Shown here: piece after piece, positions 23,233 to 32,600 of the stretch
Numbering within the stretch: position 1 is the stretch's first letter
How the letters are laid out: each line of letters opens with the position of its first letter
NCBI GenBank assembly: GCA_001898225.1
Contig: MKTJ01000025.1
Span: 94,664 to 143,214, forward strand
Reading direction: 5' to 3'
Source of the DNA: Chloroflexi bacterium 54-19
Lineage (GTDB): Bacteria; Chloroflexota; Chloroflexia; Chloroheliales; Chloroheliaceae
DNA: 48,551 nt
The notes under the pieces: model-generated
Seen by the model: only the letters and a program-made list of their open reading frames with translations
Told to the model about the DNA's origin: nothing
Databases searched by the model: none
Translations under genes and position numbers: made by a program

Positions 23233-24816
23233 ATGAACTGGCTCTGGTTTATACCGGTACTTCTCATAATGGTTGTCATTCACGAAATGGGTCACTTCCT
23301 GACGGCCCGCTTTTTCGGGATGAAAGTCCACGAGTTCGGTATCGGGTTCCCGCCAAAGGTCTGGTCGAAAAAGACCAAAGATGGCATGGAGTGGTCTATC
23401 AATTTGCTGCCCATCGGCGGGTTCGTCCGCATCGAGGGCGAGAACGGCGATAGCGACGACCCGAACGCTTTCGGGGCGAAACCGACCTGGCAGCGGGCGA
23501 TAGTGCTGGCCGCCGGTCCGGCCATGAATATCATCCTGGCCCTGGTGCTCTACTTCCTGGTCACTTTCTTTGGCGGCAAGGATGTCGAGAATGGCCGCCC
23601 GGCGGTCGTAGATGTCGCGCCCAACTCCCCGGCAGCGGCGGCAGGTATCCGCCCCGGCGATGTGTTCGTCACCATCAACAACAAGCCGGTCCAGGCTATC
23701 AACGACATCAGCATCGAAACGGCCCTCGACAAAAACAACCCGGTCCAGTTGGTCCTCGACCGCAACGGCCAGCAGTACACCGCCAGCGTAATGCCCCGCA
23801 AGAACCCGCCCGAAGGCGAAGGCGCGATGGGTGTCTCGCTCGGCAACTCGGTCCCCAGCAACGAAATTATGATCGGGGCGGCGGCTTCGCTCAACCAGCA
23901 ACTCGGCCTGACCGGTTCGGACGCTTTCCAGGATAACGACAAGATTGTCTCGGTGGACGGAAAGACCTTTGCTACTAACCTCGATTTGCTGACTTACCTG
24001 CGCAACACCACCAACGACAGCGTGAGCGTAACGGTCCAGCGTAACGGCCAGACCATCACCCACAGCGTGCCGGTCCAGGTCCGGGTAGATCTCGTCTATA
24101 AGAACAGCAGCGCGGCCAGCCAGAACCTGCCGCTCGGCTCGATTGTGACCCGCATCAACGATACGCCGGTCCACAACGTCAGCCAGTACAACGCCGCCAT
24201 CCAGGCTAACGCCGGTAAGGAAATGACCCTTTATTACAAGACCTCGGCGACCGCAGCGGAAACGCCCCTGGTATTGCTGAACAACACCAGCCTTGACCCT
24301 AACGCGGCCAACCGCGCCCCCAAGGTCAGCAACGCGACTTTCGCGATTATGCGCCCGTTCCATCACGTCAGCTACAGCCCGACCGAAGCGGTGGGGGAAG
24401 CCTGGAACCAGACTGTTTTCGCCATCACCCTGATACCGCGCACCTTCAAGGGTCTGTTTGACGGTTCGGTGGCCCTGAACAGCCTGGCCGGGCCTATCGG
24501 GATGGCCCAGATTACCGACCAGGTGGTGACACAAAGCACCGAGAACGGCGGCGTCTGGGGTCTGCTCTCGACCCTGGCCGTGTTGATGGCGCTGCTATCG
24601 GTCAACCTGGGGGTGGTCAACATCCTGCCGCTCCCGGCCCTGGACGGTGGCCGCCTGGTCTTCGTCATCATCGAAATGGTGACGCGGGGCCGCCGGGTGC
24701 CGCCTGAAAAGGAAAGCCTGGTCCACTTCGCCGGGATGGTCGCCCTCCTTTCCCTGATGGTGTTGATAGCCTGGCAGGATATTGTCCGGTTGGTCGGCGG
24801 CGGTGGGTTCCAATAG
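23233..24816 (+). CDS. rseP: RseP-like site-2 zinc metalloprotease (M50)
   Basis: A 527-residue membrane protease that cleaves substrates inside the membrane, classically anti-sigma factors after a first cut. Zinc site HEMGH (His17, Glu18, His21) lies in the first helix, and the third ligand is in NILPLPALDGGRLVF, near Asp470. Between them are about 330 residues with at least two PDZ-like domains (GIRPGDVFVTINNKPV and NDKIVSVDGKTF, plus a further IVTRINDTPV region), more than E. coli RseP (450 residues). It is therefore longer than usual. Possible clients are the two single-pass anti-sigma-like proteins of this window (inference). ATG 23233; a terminator follows. Confidence 0.93.
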   Translation: MNWLWFIPVLLIMVVIHEMGHFLTARFFGMKVHEFGIGFPPKVWSKKTKDGMEWSINLLPIGGFVRIEGENGDSDDPNAFGAKPTWQRAIVLAAGPAMNIILALVLYFLVTFFGGKDVENGRPAVVDVAPNSPAAAAGIRPGDVFVTINNKPVQAINDISIETALDKNNPVQLVLDRNGQQYTASVMPRKNPPEGEGAMGVSLGNSVPSNEIMIGAAASLNQQLGLTGSDAFQDNDKIVSVDGKTFATNLDLLTYLRNTTNDSVSVTVQRNGQTITHSVPVQVRVDLVYKNSSAASQNLPLGSIVTRINDTPVHNVSQYNAAIQANAGKEMTLYYKTSATAAETPLVLLNNTSLDPNAANRAPKVSNATFAIMRPFHHVSYSPTEAVGEAWNQTVFAITLIPRTFKGLFDGSVALNSLAGPIGMAQITDQVVTQSTENGGVWGLLSTLAVLMALLSVNLGVVNILPLPALDGGRLVFVIIEMVTRGRRVPPEKESLVHFAGMVALLSLMVLIAWQDIVRLVGGGGFQ

Positions 24817-24852
24817 GCCGTCAGGAACTGGTAAATTAGTACTAAATGAGGA

Positions 24853-24880
24853 GACTGTCACAATTGTGACAGTCTTTTTA
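24853..24880 (+). terminator. intrinsic terminator after rseP
   Basis: GACTGTCAC (24853-24861) and its complement (24866-24874) around AATT form a perfect hairpin, followed by TTTTTA. Confidence 0.92.
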
Positions 24881-24961
24881 CTTGATTGAAACGCGGTTTG
24901 ATTATAAGATTAAACTAAAAGCGTTTGAGCCAATTGTTCCGGTTTTGTTCAGGTGACTACT

Positions 24962-25744
24962 ATGAGTGCCGACCAGTTCAACTATATTCTACAATTGGCC
25001 CATCAGATAGAATGGCCGCCCAACCGGGAGATTCTGCCCGGCAGCCGGGCCATCTACGAACGCGGCCTCGATATTCTCAACACCTACCGGGGCCATCCCG
25101 AAGTTCTGGTCGAATCCCTCCGTATCTTTCACTCGACCAACGTCTTGCCCTACGCCCTGGCCGGTCTATCCGCTACCCTCAGTCTATCCTCTTATATTTC
25201 CGGCACCGATTTTGAGCCGGTGGGGACCCAGGAAGCCCTGCGCTGGTTAAAAATGGCCCAATCTATGGCGCCCAACCTGCTCGAAATTAATTTTCACGAA
25301 GCGGTGCTGTATGTCCGGGCCAGGCAACTCGATAACGCCCGCCGGGTCCTCGACAATCTCGGCAAAGACCCTCAAAGCGCCAGATATTTCTTTTTTTGTA
25401 TTGCCGAATTTGTTTACTGGGACTGCCAGGGTAACCTGCCAAAAGTCCAGTTCTGGCGCGATAAAGCCCTGGCGGCGGCCTCTAATTCGATGCAGGAGTA
25501 CTTTGTCCGGCACCTGTTTACGGCCTTTTATTTCAATAACGGCTTTTACCTCGACTATATCAAGGCCGCCCAGGAACTTATACAGGTTTCTCCCGGCGAC
25601 CCCTGGCTCTGGCATAATCTTTCGCTGGCTCACTTCCGCCTACAGCAGTTTCCTGAAGCCGAATATTGCAACCAGAAGGCGCTCAGCCTGCTTGATTTCC
25701 AGCCCGCCCAGGAAATGCGCGAACAACTCCGGCGTCGCCGTTAG
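24962..25744 (+). CDS. TPR-repeat protein
   Basis: A 260-residue, all-helical soluble protein. Tetratricopeptide-like pairs are readable in EALRWLKMAQSMAPNLLEIN, LDNARRVLDNLGKDPQSARY and the most typical WLWHNLSLAHFRLQQFPEAEYCNQKAL near the C-terminus. It probably acts as a protein-protein adaptor; no partner is indicated. ATG 24962 has AGGTGA directly upstream; a GTG at 24953 belongs to that ribosome site. It lies between the rseP terminator and a glycogen-debranching gene, with no sign of shared function. Confidence 0.75.
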   Translation: MSADQFNYILQLAHQIEWPPNREILPGSRAIYERGLDILNTYRGHPEVLVESLRIFHSTNVLPYALAGLSATLSLSSYISGTDFEPVGTQEALRWLKMAQSMAPNLLEINFHEAVLYVRARQLDNARRVLDNLGKDPQSARYFFFCIAEFVYWDCQGNLPKVQFWRDKALAAASNSMQEYFVRHLFTAFYFNNGFYLDYIKAAQELIQVSPGDPWLWHNLSLAHFRLQQFPEAEYCNQKALSLLDFQPAQEMREQLRRRR

Positions 25745-25792
25745 CGGCTAATTTTTGGCCGTTCCTCACCGACCTTATACTCATTACTGAGT

Positions 25793-25835
25793 CACGTTTA
25801 ACGCGCCCTCTACGTGTGCACGTTTAACGCGCCCT
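25793..25835. repeat. 26-bp spaced direct repeat
   Basis: CACGTTTAACGCGCCCT occurs at 25793-25809 and again at 25819-25835. It lies 50-100 bases before the candidate promoter of the debranching enzyme gene (extended -10 TGGTATCAT at 25887-25895), where a direct repeat could be a regulator site, or it may be a chance tandem duplication. Confidence 0.5.
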
Positions 25836-25958
25836 TTAGGGTGAACGTACCGGGGATTGGTTTAACTTTCCTAACAGCTTTTTTGCTGGTATCATACGCA
25901 AGTATTATTGGGCTTTCATTTTCTAACAAATTGAATAATTCCGGGGGGATTTTTCTAT

Positions 25959-28103
25959 ATGCAGCAGGAATGGCGGGGAAAACTGGACGACCGCTTGCCA
26001 GTGACAGTTTTAGGCCGCGAAATTGTCACCGACCGCCAGCAGGCCCTGGAGCGCGAGTGGCTGATTACTAACGGCATCGGGGGGTTTGGCGGGGCCAGCC
26101 TTTCCGGCGCGCTCACCCGGCGCTATCACGGTCTTCTGATTGCCGCCCTCCAACCGCCGCTTGGCCGGACGGTCTTACTCAGCAAACTGGATGAACACAT
26201 CGAGGTCAGCGGGCAGTTCTTCCGGCTGGACGTCAACGAGTGGACCAGCGGCCCGGCCAGTCTTTCCGGCTTCTTCTACCTCGAAAGGGCCGAGTTCCGG
26301 GGCACCATCCCGACCTTCGTTTATCGCCTGCCGGACGGTTTTCTGCACAAGACCTGCTGGATGGAGTACGGCGCGAACACGGTTTATGTCCGCTACGAGT
26401 ACGTGGCCGGGCCGGAAGGCCAGCCGCTCGAACTGGGGGTCCGTCCCCTGGCGAATTGCCGCGATTATCACGAAGATACCAAAGGTTCCGCCGACCGCCA
26501 GTTCAAAGTTACCCCGGACGATGGCGAGGCGTCCTTATCGAGTTGGACCGTGGAAGCCTGGCCCGGCGCGCCTCGCTGGCAACTGGTCGCATTTGACCGC
26601 CCGGCCCAGTACCGGCCCGAAGGGGCGGAGTGGTTCTGGGGCTTTCACTACCGCCAGGAGCAGTACCGGGGCCTGACCGCCGACGAAGATTTGTACTGTC
26701 TCGGCACCTGGGCCACTCACCTCACGCCCGGCCAGTCGGTTACCTTCGTGGGGACAGTCGAACCGCTTGAAGCGGTGGCCCGGCTTTACCCTGACGCCCT
26801 GGAACGCGAACTCGCCCGCCAGCAAGCCCTGCTGGTCCAGTCCGGCCAGGCTCAAAATAGCGACGCCTACGACCGCCTCGCCACCCGCCTGACCCTCGCC
26901 GCCGACCAGTTCGTGGTCGGGCGTCCCGATGCCGCCCGGCCCGGCCAGCTTCAGGCGGATTACCGGACGGTTATAGCGGGCTATCCCTGGTTTAGTGATT
27001 GGGGCCGCGACACCATGATTGCCCTGCCCGGCCTGGCTGTCGTGACCGGGCGTTATAGCGAGGCCGCCCTGATTCTGCGGAGTTTCGCCCGTTTTGTCAG
27101 CCAGGGGATGCTCCCCAACCGCTTTCCCGACCCCGACCCGAACGCCAGGGACGGCAGTCTGCGCCCGCTCGAAGAGTCCGATTACAACACGGTCGACGCC
27201 AGCGTCTGGTACTTTGACGCCGTCCAGAAATATCTCGACGCGACCGGCGACGATGACCTGGGCCGCGAACTCTACCCGGTCCTGGCCGACATGGTGCGCT
27301 GGCACGTCAAGGGCACCCGGTTTGGCATCAAGGTAGACCCCCTGGATGGCCTGCTCGCTTCGGGTGGGCCGGGTCTGCAACTGACCTGGATGGATGTAAA
27401 AATTGGCGATTGGGTCGTGACGCCCCGCAGCGGCAAGCCTATCGAAATCAGCGCGCTCTGGTACCGGGCCTGCCGGGTGATGGAAAACCTGGCCGGGCGC
27501 TATGCCGCCCCGGAAGCGAGCTATTACCAGGGCCTGGCCGCGAAGGTCGCCGCCAACTTCGAGAAGACCTACTGGTACGAGGCGGGCGGTTATTTTTACG
27601 ACTGCATCAACCCGGACGGCCAGCCGAGCGGCCAGCCCGACGCCTCGCTGCGGCCCAACCAGGCGATTGCCCTGGCGGTCGCTCCCGAACTGGTCCGGCC
27701 CGAACTCCGTAAAGCGGCCCTGGCGGTCGTGCGCGACCAGTTACTCACCCCCTACGGGCTGCGGACCCTCAACCGCGAGAACCCCGATTACAAGCCCGAA
27801 TATAAAGGCGGACCTTTCGAGCGGGACAGCGCCTATCACCAGGGAACCGTGTGGCCCTGGCTGCTGGGGCCTTACGCCCTGGCCGTCCTCAAAACCGGGG
27901 TTGGGGAACCGGGGCCGGACGACGACCTTCGCTCCGGCCTGGAAGCTCTGTTGGCGCCCTTTCTGGACCATATCGACCGGGCCTGTGTCGGCCAGGTCAG
28001 TGAAGTCTTTGAGGCCGAGCCGCCTTTTCGACCGGGCGGGTGTGTGGCCCAGGCGTGGAGTGTGGCCCAGTTGCTCGAAATCTGGCACCTGCGACGTAGT
28101 TAA
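25959..28103 (+). CDS. glycogen debranching enzyme (amylo-alpha-1,6-glucosidase family)
   Basis: A 714-residue predicted cytoplasmic enzyme that removes alpha-1,6-linked glucose from glycogen or limit dextrin. The N-terminal domain (about 25-280) begins REWLITNGIGGFGGASLSGA and RRYHGLLIAAL, signatures of bacterial GDE_N. The C-terminal (alpha/alpha)6 domain has WFSDWGRDTMIALPGL, NTVDASVWYFDAVQKYL, LTWMDVKIGDWVVTPRSGK and ERDSAYHQGTVWPWLLGPYA. The ATG 25959 start has a GGGGGG tract about nine bases upstream. Together with the GH13 enzyme and maltose importer at 34-40.5 kb it would finish breakdown of branched glucans to glucose or maltodextrins. It is read alone from its own promoter region. 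Confidence 0.92.
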   Translation: MQQEWRGKLDDRLPVTVLGREIVTDRQQALEREWLITNGIGGFGGASLSGALTRRYHGLLIAALQPPLGRTVLLSKLDEHIEVSGQFFRLDVNEWTSGPASLSGFFYLERAEFRGTIPTFVYRLPDGFLHKTCWMEYGANTVYVRYEYVAGPEGQPLELGVRPLANCRDYHEDTKGSADRQFKVTPDDGEASLSSWTVEAWPGAPRWQLVAFDRPAQYRPEGAEWFWGFHYRQEQYRGLTADEDLYCLGTWATHLTPGQSVTFVGTVEPLEAVARLYPDALERELARQQALLVQSGQAQNSDAYDRLATRLTLAADQFVVGRPDAARPGQLQADYRTVIAGYPWFSDWGRDTMIALPGLAVVTGRYSEAALILRSFARFVSQGMLPNRFPDPDPNARDGSLRPLEESDYNTVDASVWYFDAVQKYLDATGDDDLGRELYPVLADMVRWHVKGTRFGIKVDPLDGLLASGGPGLQLTWMDVKIGDWVVTPRSGKPIEISALWYRACRVMENLAGRYAAPEASYYQGLAAKVAANFEKTYWYEAGGYFYDCINPDGQPSGQPDASLRPNQAIALAVAPELVRPELRKAALAVVRDQLLTPYGLRTLNRENPDYKPEYKGGPFERDSAYHQGTVWPWLLGPYALAVLKTGVGEPGPDDDLRSGLEALLAPFLDHIDRACVGQVSEVFEAEPPFRPGGCVAQAWSVAQLLEIWHLRRS

Positions 28104-28194
28104 CAGTCAAACTTAAAAAGAAGTGGTTAAATTGGTGTTGACTACGGGCTTTTAAGCCTTCGGGATAGACAATTGTAGAGGGGCGATACTTCGA

Positions 28195-28527
28195 ATGATA
28201 AAGAGAATTTTGATGCTGTCTCACCTGTTGCTGGCGGCGTTCCTGGTTAAATTCCTGGACGCCGATTCGGACAGTGGCGGGTCCGACTCTGACTCCGGTG
28301 GGTCAGATTCGGGCGGGTCGGACTCGGATTCGGGAGGTAGCAGTGATGGGCTGAGTTCCTCGCTTGAGACGATGGAATGGAGCGACAGCGATAGTAATAG
28401 CGACAGTTCCAACCAGTCCAGCCAGCGTAAAAAGCCGGTGCCTGGTGCCCAGGACCTGTTGTCCACCTTTTCGCAGGAAGACTTATCCCAGATTCCGCAC
28501 CGGAATGACTTCCCCGGCCCACAGTAG
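28195..28527 (+). CDS. small exported Ser/Asp-repeat protein
   Basis: A 110-residue protein with a signal-type start (MIKRILMLSHLLLAAFLVKF) followed by SDSGG repeats from about residue 24 to 55, then a Ser/Asn/Asp-rich spacer and a basic RKKPVPGAQDLL tail with the end DFPGPQ. No lipobox or cysteine is present, so it may stay anchored by its hydrophobic start or be released. Dense Ser/Asp suggests calcium binding or glycosylation (inference). ATG 28195 with GAGGGG upstream. It ends at a terminator shared with the convergent aldo/keto reductase pseudogene. No family recognised. Confidence 0.65.
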   Translation: MIKRILMLSHLLLAAFLVKFLDADSDSGGSDSDSGGSDSGGSDSDSGGSSDGLSSSLETMEWSDSDSNSDSSNQSSQRKKPVPGAQDLLSTFSQEDLSQIPHRNDFPGPQ

Positions 28528-28530
28528 AAT

Positions 28531-28572
28531 AAAAAAGAGGGACCAATCCCACCGGACTGGCCCCTCTTTTTA
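28531..28572. terminator. bidirectional terminator between convergent genes
   Basis: AAAAAAGAGGG... pairs with CCCCTCTTTTT around a roughly 20-base spacer, with A and T tracts on both sides. It serves the gene at 28195-28527 on the plus strand and the aldo/keto reductase on the minus strand. Confidence 0.8.
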
Positions 28573-28577
28573 TTAAA

Positions 28578-29537
28578 TTACTGCCACCTGGACGCTTCGT
28601 TAAGGCGTTGCACCTGCTCGTGGCTCAGTTTGAGCTCAACGGCAGCCAGGTTATCGGAAAGTTGCTCCGCCGAGTTGGCCCCGATAATCGGGGAGGAAAT
28701 CACCGGTTAGCGCAACAGCCAGGCCAGCGAAACCGCCGCCGGGGTGCTGTCCAGTTCTTTGGCGACCGCTCTGACCGCTTCCAGGGTTTTCCAGCCCGTT
28801 TCGGTAGCAAAGTTTTTCTCGACTCCCTCCGCCCGTTTGCTATCGGTGGCCTGGTTGCGTTCGTACTTACCCGTCAAAAACCCGGCGGCCAGCGGGCTAT
28901 AAGGGATTACCCCGATTTCGTACTTCTCGCAGACCCGCTTCAGGTCGCGTTCGAACTCCTCCCGCGTCACCATATTGTACTTGGGCTGAAGACTATCATA
29001 ACGGACGGTGTGTTCGGTCTCGGACTTCCAGAGCGCCTCGGTCAGTTCCCAGGCCCTGTAGTTGGACGCGCCGACATACCGCACTTTCCCGGCCCGCTGC
29101 AAGTCGTCCAGCGCCCGCAGGGTTTCATCTATAGGCGTTTCTGGGTCGGAGGAGTGGGTCTGGTAGAGGTCGATATAGTCCGTTTGGAGGCGGCGAAGGG
29201 AGGCGTCAACCGCGTCCATGATGTGTTTGCGCGAAAGACCGGAGTCGTTCGGGTTGTCGCCCATCTGGCCTCTAACCTTGGTAGCCAGGATAACCTGGCT
29301 GCGGTTGCCTCGCGCTTTCAGCCAGCGCCCGATGATTTGTTCCGAGACGCCGCCCGGATTTCCCTCGGCCCAGCGCGAATATACGTCCGCCGTATCAATG
29401 AAATTGCCGCCCGCTTCCATGAAAGCGTCCATCACCTTGAAAGAAGCTTCTTCATCGGCGGTCCAGCCCCACTGCATGGTCCCTAGACACAGGGCGGACA
29501 CTTTGAGGCCGGTCCGGCCCAATCTTCGATATTTCAT
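28578..29537 (-). pseudogene. aldo/keto reductase with in-frame stop near the C-terminus
   Basis: An NAD(P)H-dependent aldo/keto reductase gene interrupted by one stop. The open part (29537 down to 28707) gives 276 residues beginning [20 protein letters not shown], with [10 protein letters not shown], the barrel motif [16 protein letters not shown] and [13 protein letters not shown], and ending AWLLR. A TAA at 28709-28707 follows, where related proteins have Gln. The same frame continues 42 codons as PVISSPIIGANSAEQLSDNL... to the normal C-terminus and a second TAA at 28580-28578. The lost tail contains the IGA...QL..N motif that grips the NADPH 2'-phosphate, so the product should be inactive or badly impaired. 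A sequencing error is the main alternative; one base change (A to G at 28709, plus strand) would restore it. Confidence 0.85.
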
Positions 29538-29637
29538 TCTGAGTTAATCCTTTCGTTTTTCTCTCTATTTTTTCTCTATAACTTCTCTTAATTCTTCTCA
29601 ATCTCCAGCAATTTGCGGGCCGCTCGTATCGCCCGGT

Positions 29638-32600
29638 TTAGAGCGGGCTGTTGCGGTATTCTTTGGGTGACTGGCCGGTATGGGCCCGGAAAATCCGGCT
29701 GAAGTGGGCCGGGTCGTCAAAGCCGCTCTGGGCCGCAATCTCGGTTATGCTCCGGTCGGTCGTTTTGAGCATCTGCTTGGCCTGGTTAATCCGGTAGCGG
29801 GTCAGATACTCCCAGGGTGAAATCCCTAACTCCTGGTGGAAAATCTCGCTCAAATAATTCTTGCTGATACCGATTTCCTGGGCAATATCGTTCAGGGTAA
29901 TTGGCCGGGAGAAATTGTTTTGCAAATAGACCACCGTCCGTTTGACCCGCTGGCTGTTAAACTGGGGCAGCAGGTTCGCCCCCGCTGTGACCTGCAAGAG
30001 GGTATTCGAAACCTCGTCCGGGTGCAAGATAGCCTTGCTCTGGAAGACCACCCGCGGATAGTCCAGCTTTTTGAGCGATTCGGTGCTTAGAACTTTCCCG
30101 CTGATGACCAGCACCGGGACCGCCTGGGTCGCCGGGTTATTGCGCAGCCACTCCACCACTTTATAGCCGTCCACTTCGGGCAGCACCAGGTCAATAATCA
30201 CCAGGCTGGGCGTTAGCTGTTTCAAAAGCTCGATAGCGGCCCTACCATCCCCGGCCCGGTGGACCTTTACGCCCGGCTGAGCCACCTCGATTATTTGCTG
30301 GTAAAAATCGAGCGTTTCGGCGTCATCATCCACAATAACCACTTCGCCCTGGCTCTTTTTCGGGTTTAACGCTTCCAGCATGGCCGAAAGGGTTTGACCG
30401 CTAAACGGCTTCTGCAAAAGATTGGTCAGGTCGGGCGAGTCCTCGGTCTTGCCGGGCCGCCCGTAGAGCAGGAGCGGCAGTTGGGCCAGTTGCTGGTTCT
30501 CCCGCAAATAGTCGAGGGCCTGGCGGTCGCTTTCGGTCGGCCCGGACGTCTCCCAGGCCAGGATGGTCGGCTGTAAATCGAGCAGTTGAGAGCGCACCGC
30601 CGCCGGGCGGACCTGGAAAATCTGGATATTTTCTTGCTGGCGGAACTGTGCGAATTCGGGCGGCAAATCCTCCCGGTTGGAGATGTAGACCAGGGTCTGC
30701 TGGTGGGTAGGTGGCAGGGCCAGTAGCTGCCCGCTCAGGTTCGGCAGCGGCAAATAGACGTGAAAAGTGCTCCCCTCGCCCGGTAGACTTTCGACGCTGA
30801 TATTGCCCCGGTGCAGCGTTACGAGGTGGCGGGTAATGCTCAGGCCCAGGCCGATACCGCCCGCCAGGGCCTGGCCCTCCGAGTCTTCGCCGAGCGTGAA
30901 GGGGTCGAAAATGAATTGCTGCTGGGAGGGTGGTATGCCCCGCCCCGTGTCCTGCACCCACAGGTGGACATAGGGCGGTTGGACCTCGGCCCCAAGGGTA
31001 ATACCGCCCTGCGGAGTAAACTTGCGGGCGTTCGAAAGCAAATTCAATAAAACCTGGCGCAACCGGACCGGGTCAACCTGTAGGAGGGGCAGGGCGGACG
31101 GCGCTTCAAAGCTCCACTTGAGAGCTTTTTGACTCCTGCCCTGGCTCCCGACCGAGGCCCCGGACTGGCCCGAATCGGTCAGTTCGGCCACGCTGTTAAA
31201 CACTTCTTCCAGGATAGGGCGCACGTCCAGGATTTCAGGGAAAATCTCCAGCTCGTCAATTTCGGCCCGCGACAGGTCGAGCAAATCGTTAATCAGGCGC
31301 AAGAGGTGTTCGCCGCTCCGGTAAATCCGGCCCAGGTCGGCCACCAGTTGGGGCGGCAGTTCGGTATTGTAGAGGTTGGGCTGGCTGGTTGCCCCTTTGC
31401 TGTACCCCAGGATGATATTGAGCGGGGTACGGAATTCGTGGCTGACATTTGCCAGCAGCATGGTTTTAAGTTTGTCGGCTTTCTCGGCGGCCTGGCGGGC
31501 TTCGAGGGCCTCGCTGTACAACTGGGCGTTGCGGATGGCGATAGCCACCTGGTCGGCCAGCACCTGCAAGCCCAGGAGTTGCTCCCGGCTGTGCGAGGTA
31601 AAGCGGTGGCAATGCAAATCGAGCACCCCCAGGACGGTTTCGCCAAACCGGACCGGCAGCACCACCCGCGTGCGGATTTCCGGCCAGCAGGGGTCCGGCG
31701 CGAACCGGCGGCTGTTGCGTATATCGGGCACGAAGACCAGTTCCCCGGCCTTAAAGACCTGCACCAGCAGGCCGTCTTCGTCCAGCCCGACCTTTGAAAG
31801 GACCTGGCCGGGTTCGTCCGGGGTATCGGGCAGCAGCCCTTTTTCGGTGGCCGACCAGAGATAAAGCTGGACCCGGTCGTAGTTGTAATTGCTGCGAATC
31901 AAATTTACGAGCGTTTCCGAAAGCTCGCGAGGGTCCAAAATAGCCTCGATTTGCCGGTTAATCGCCAGGCTGGTTTCGAGTTGGGTCAGGCGCAACTGTT
32001 CGCTGTGCCGGTTGACCCCTACCAGCAGGTTCGGCAGGTCCGCGATAGCAATCAGTTTCTGGACGGCGCTCTCAAAGAGGTTCTCCGCCGTAATCAGGCG
32101 GGGCCGGTAGCTGAAATAGCGCGGCAAAGGCTGTCCGGCGGCGGCTTGCAGGGCCAGTTCCAGGGCTTGCCGGGCGAATTCGACCGCCGGAATGCTAATG
32201 GTCGCGGTCATGGTGCCGTTGGCAATCGCCGCCAGGGCCTGGGGGTCGCCGTTTATGCCGACCACCAGCGTCTGCGGTGTCAACAGGCCGAGTTGCCCGG
32301 CGATGTCCCGCGCCGCCAGGGCCAGGGTATCGGACAGGCAGAAAATCGCGTCCAGGGGCTCGGCCAGTTTTTGCATTCCCCTGAAAATTTCGGGATAGGC
32401 CCATTCGTAGCTCCACGAGGTCGGCAGGTGTTGCAACCGGATTGCGTCGCAGGGCTCGAAAGTATCGAAGATGCCCTTTAGCAGGCTGCGCCCGTCCTCG
32501 CCCACCCCTTCAAAGCCGCCCATATCGAGGGTCAAACCGCCAATCGCCAGGACGTTTCCCCGGCCCTGGAGCTTTTCGATAAGGAAGTTTGACATGAGGC

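Noticed and set aside
23179..24534. 451-codon minus-strand ORF opposite rseP
   Set aside because: Shadow of the zinc metalloprotease gene, rich in Asp/Arg/Gly with no motif.
28707..28709. Programmed recoding of the TAA in the aldo/keto reductase
   Set aside because: TAA is not used for selenocysteine or pyrrolysine, and there is no known need for read-through; a point mutation or sequencing error is simpler.
28608..29486. 292-codon plus-strand ORF opposite the aldo/keto reductase
   Set aside because: Longer than the interrupted reductase frame, which made it tempting, but the minus frame has clear reductase motifs on both sides of its stop.
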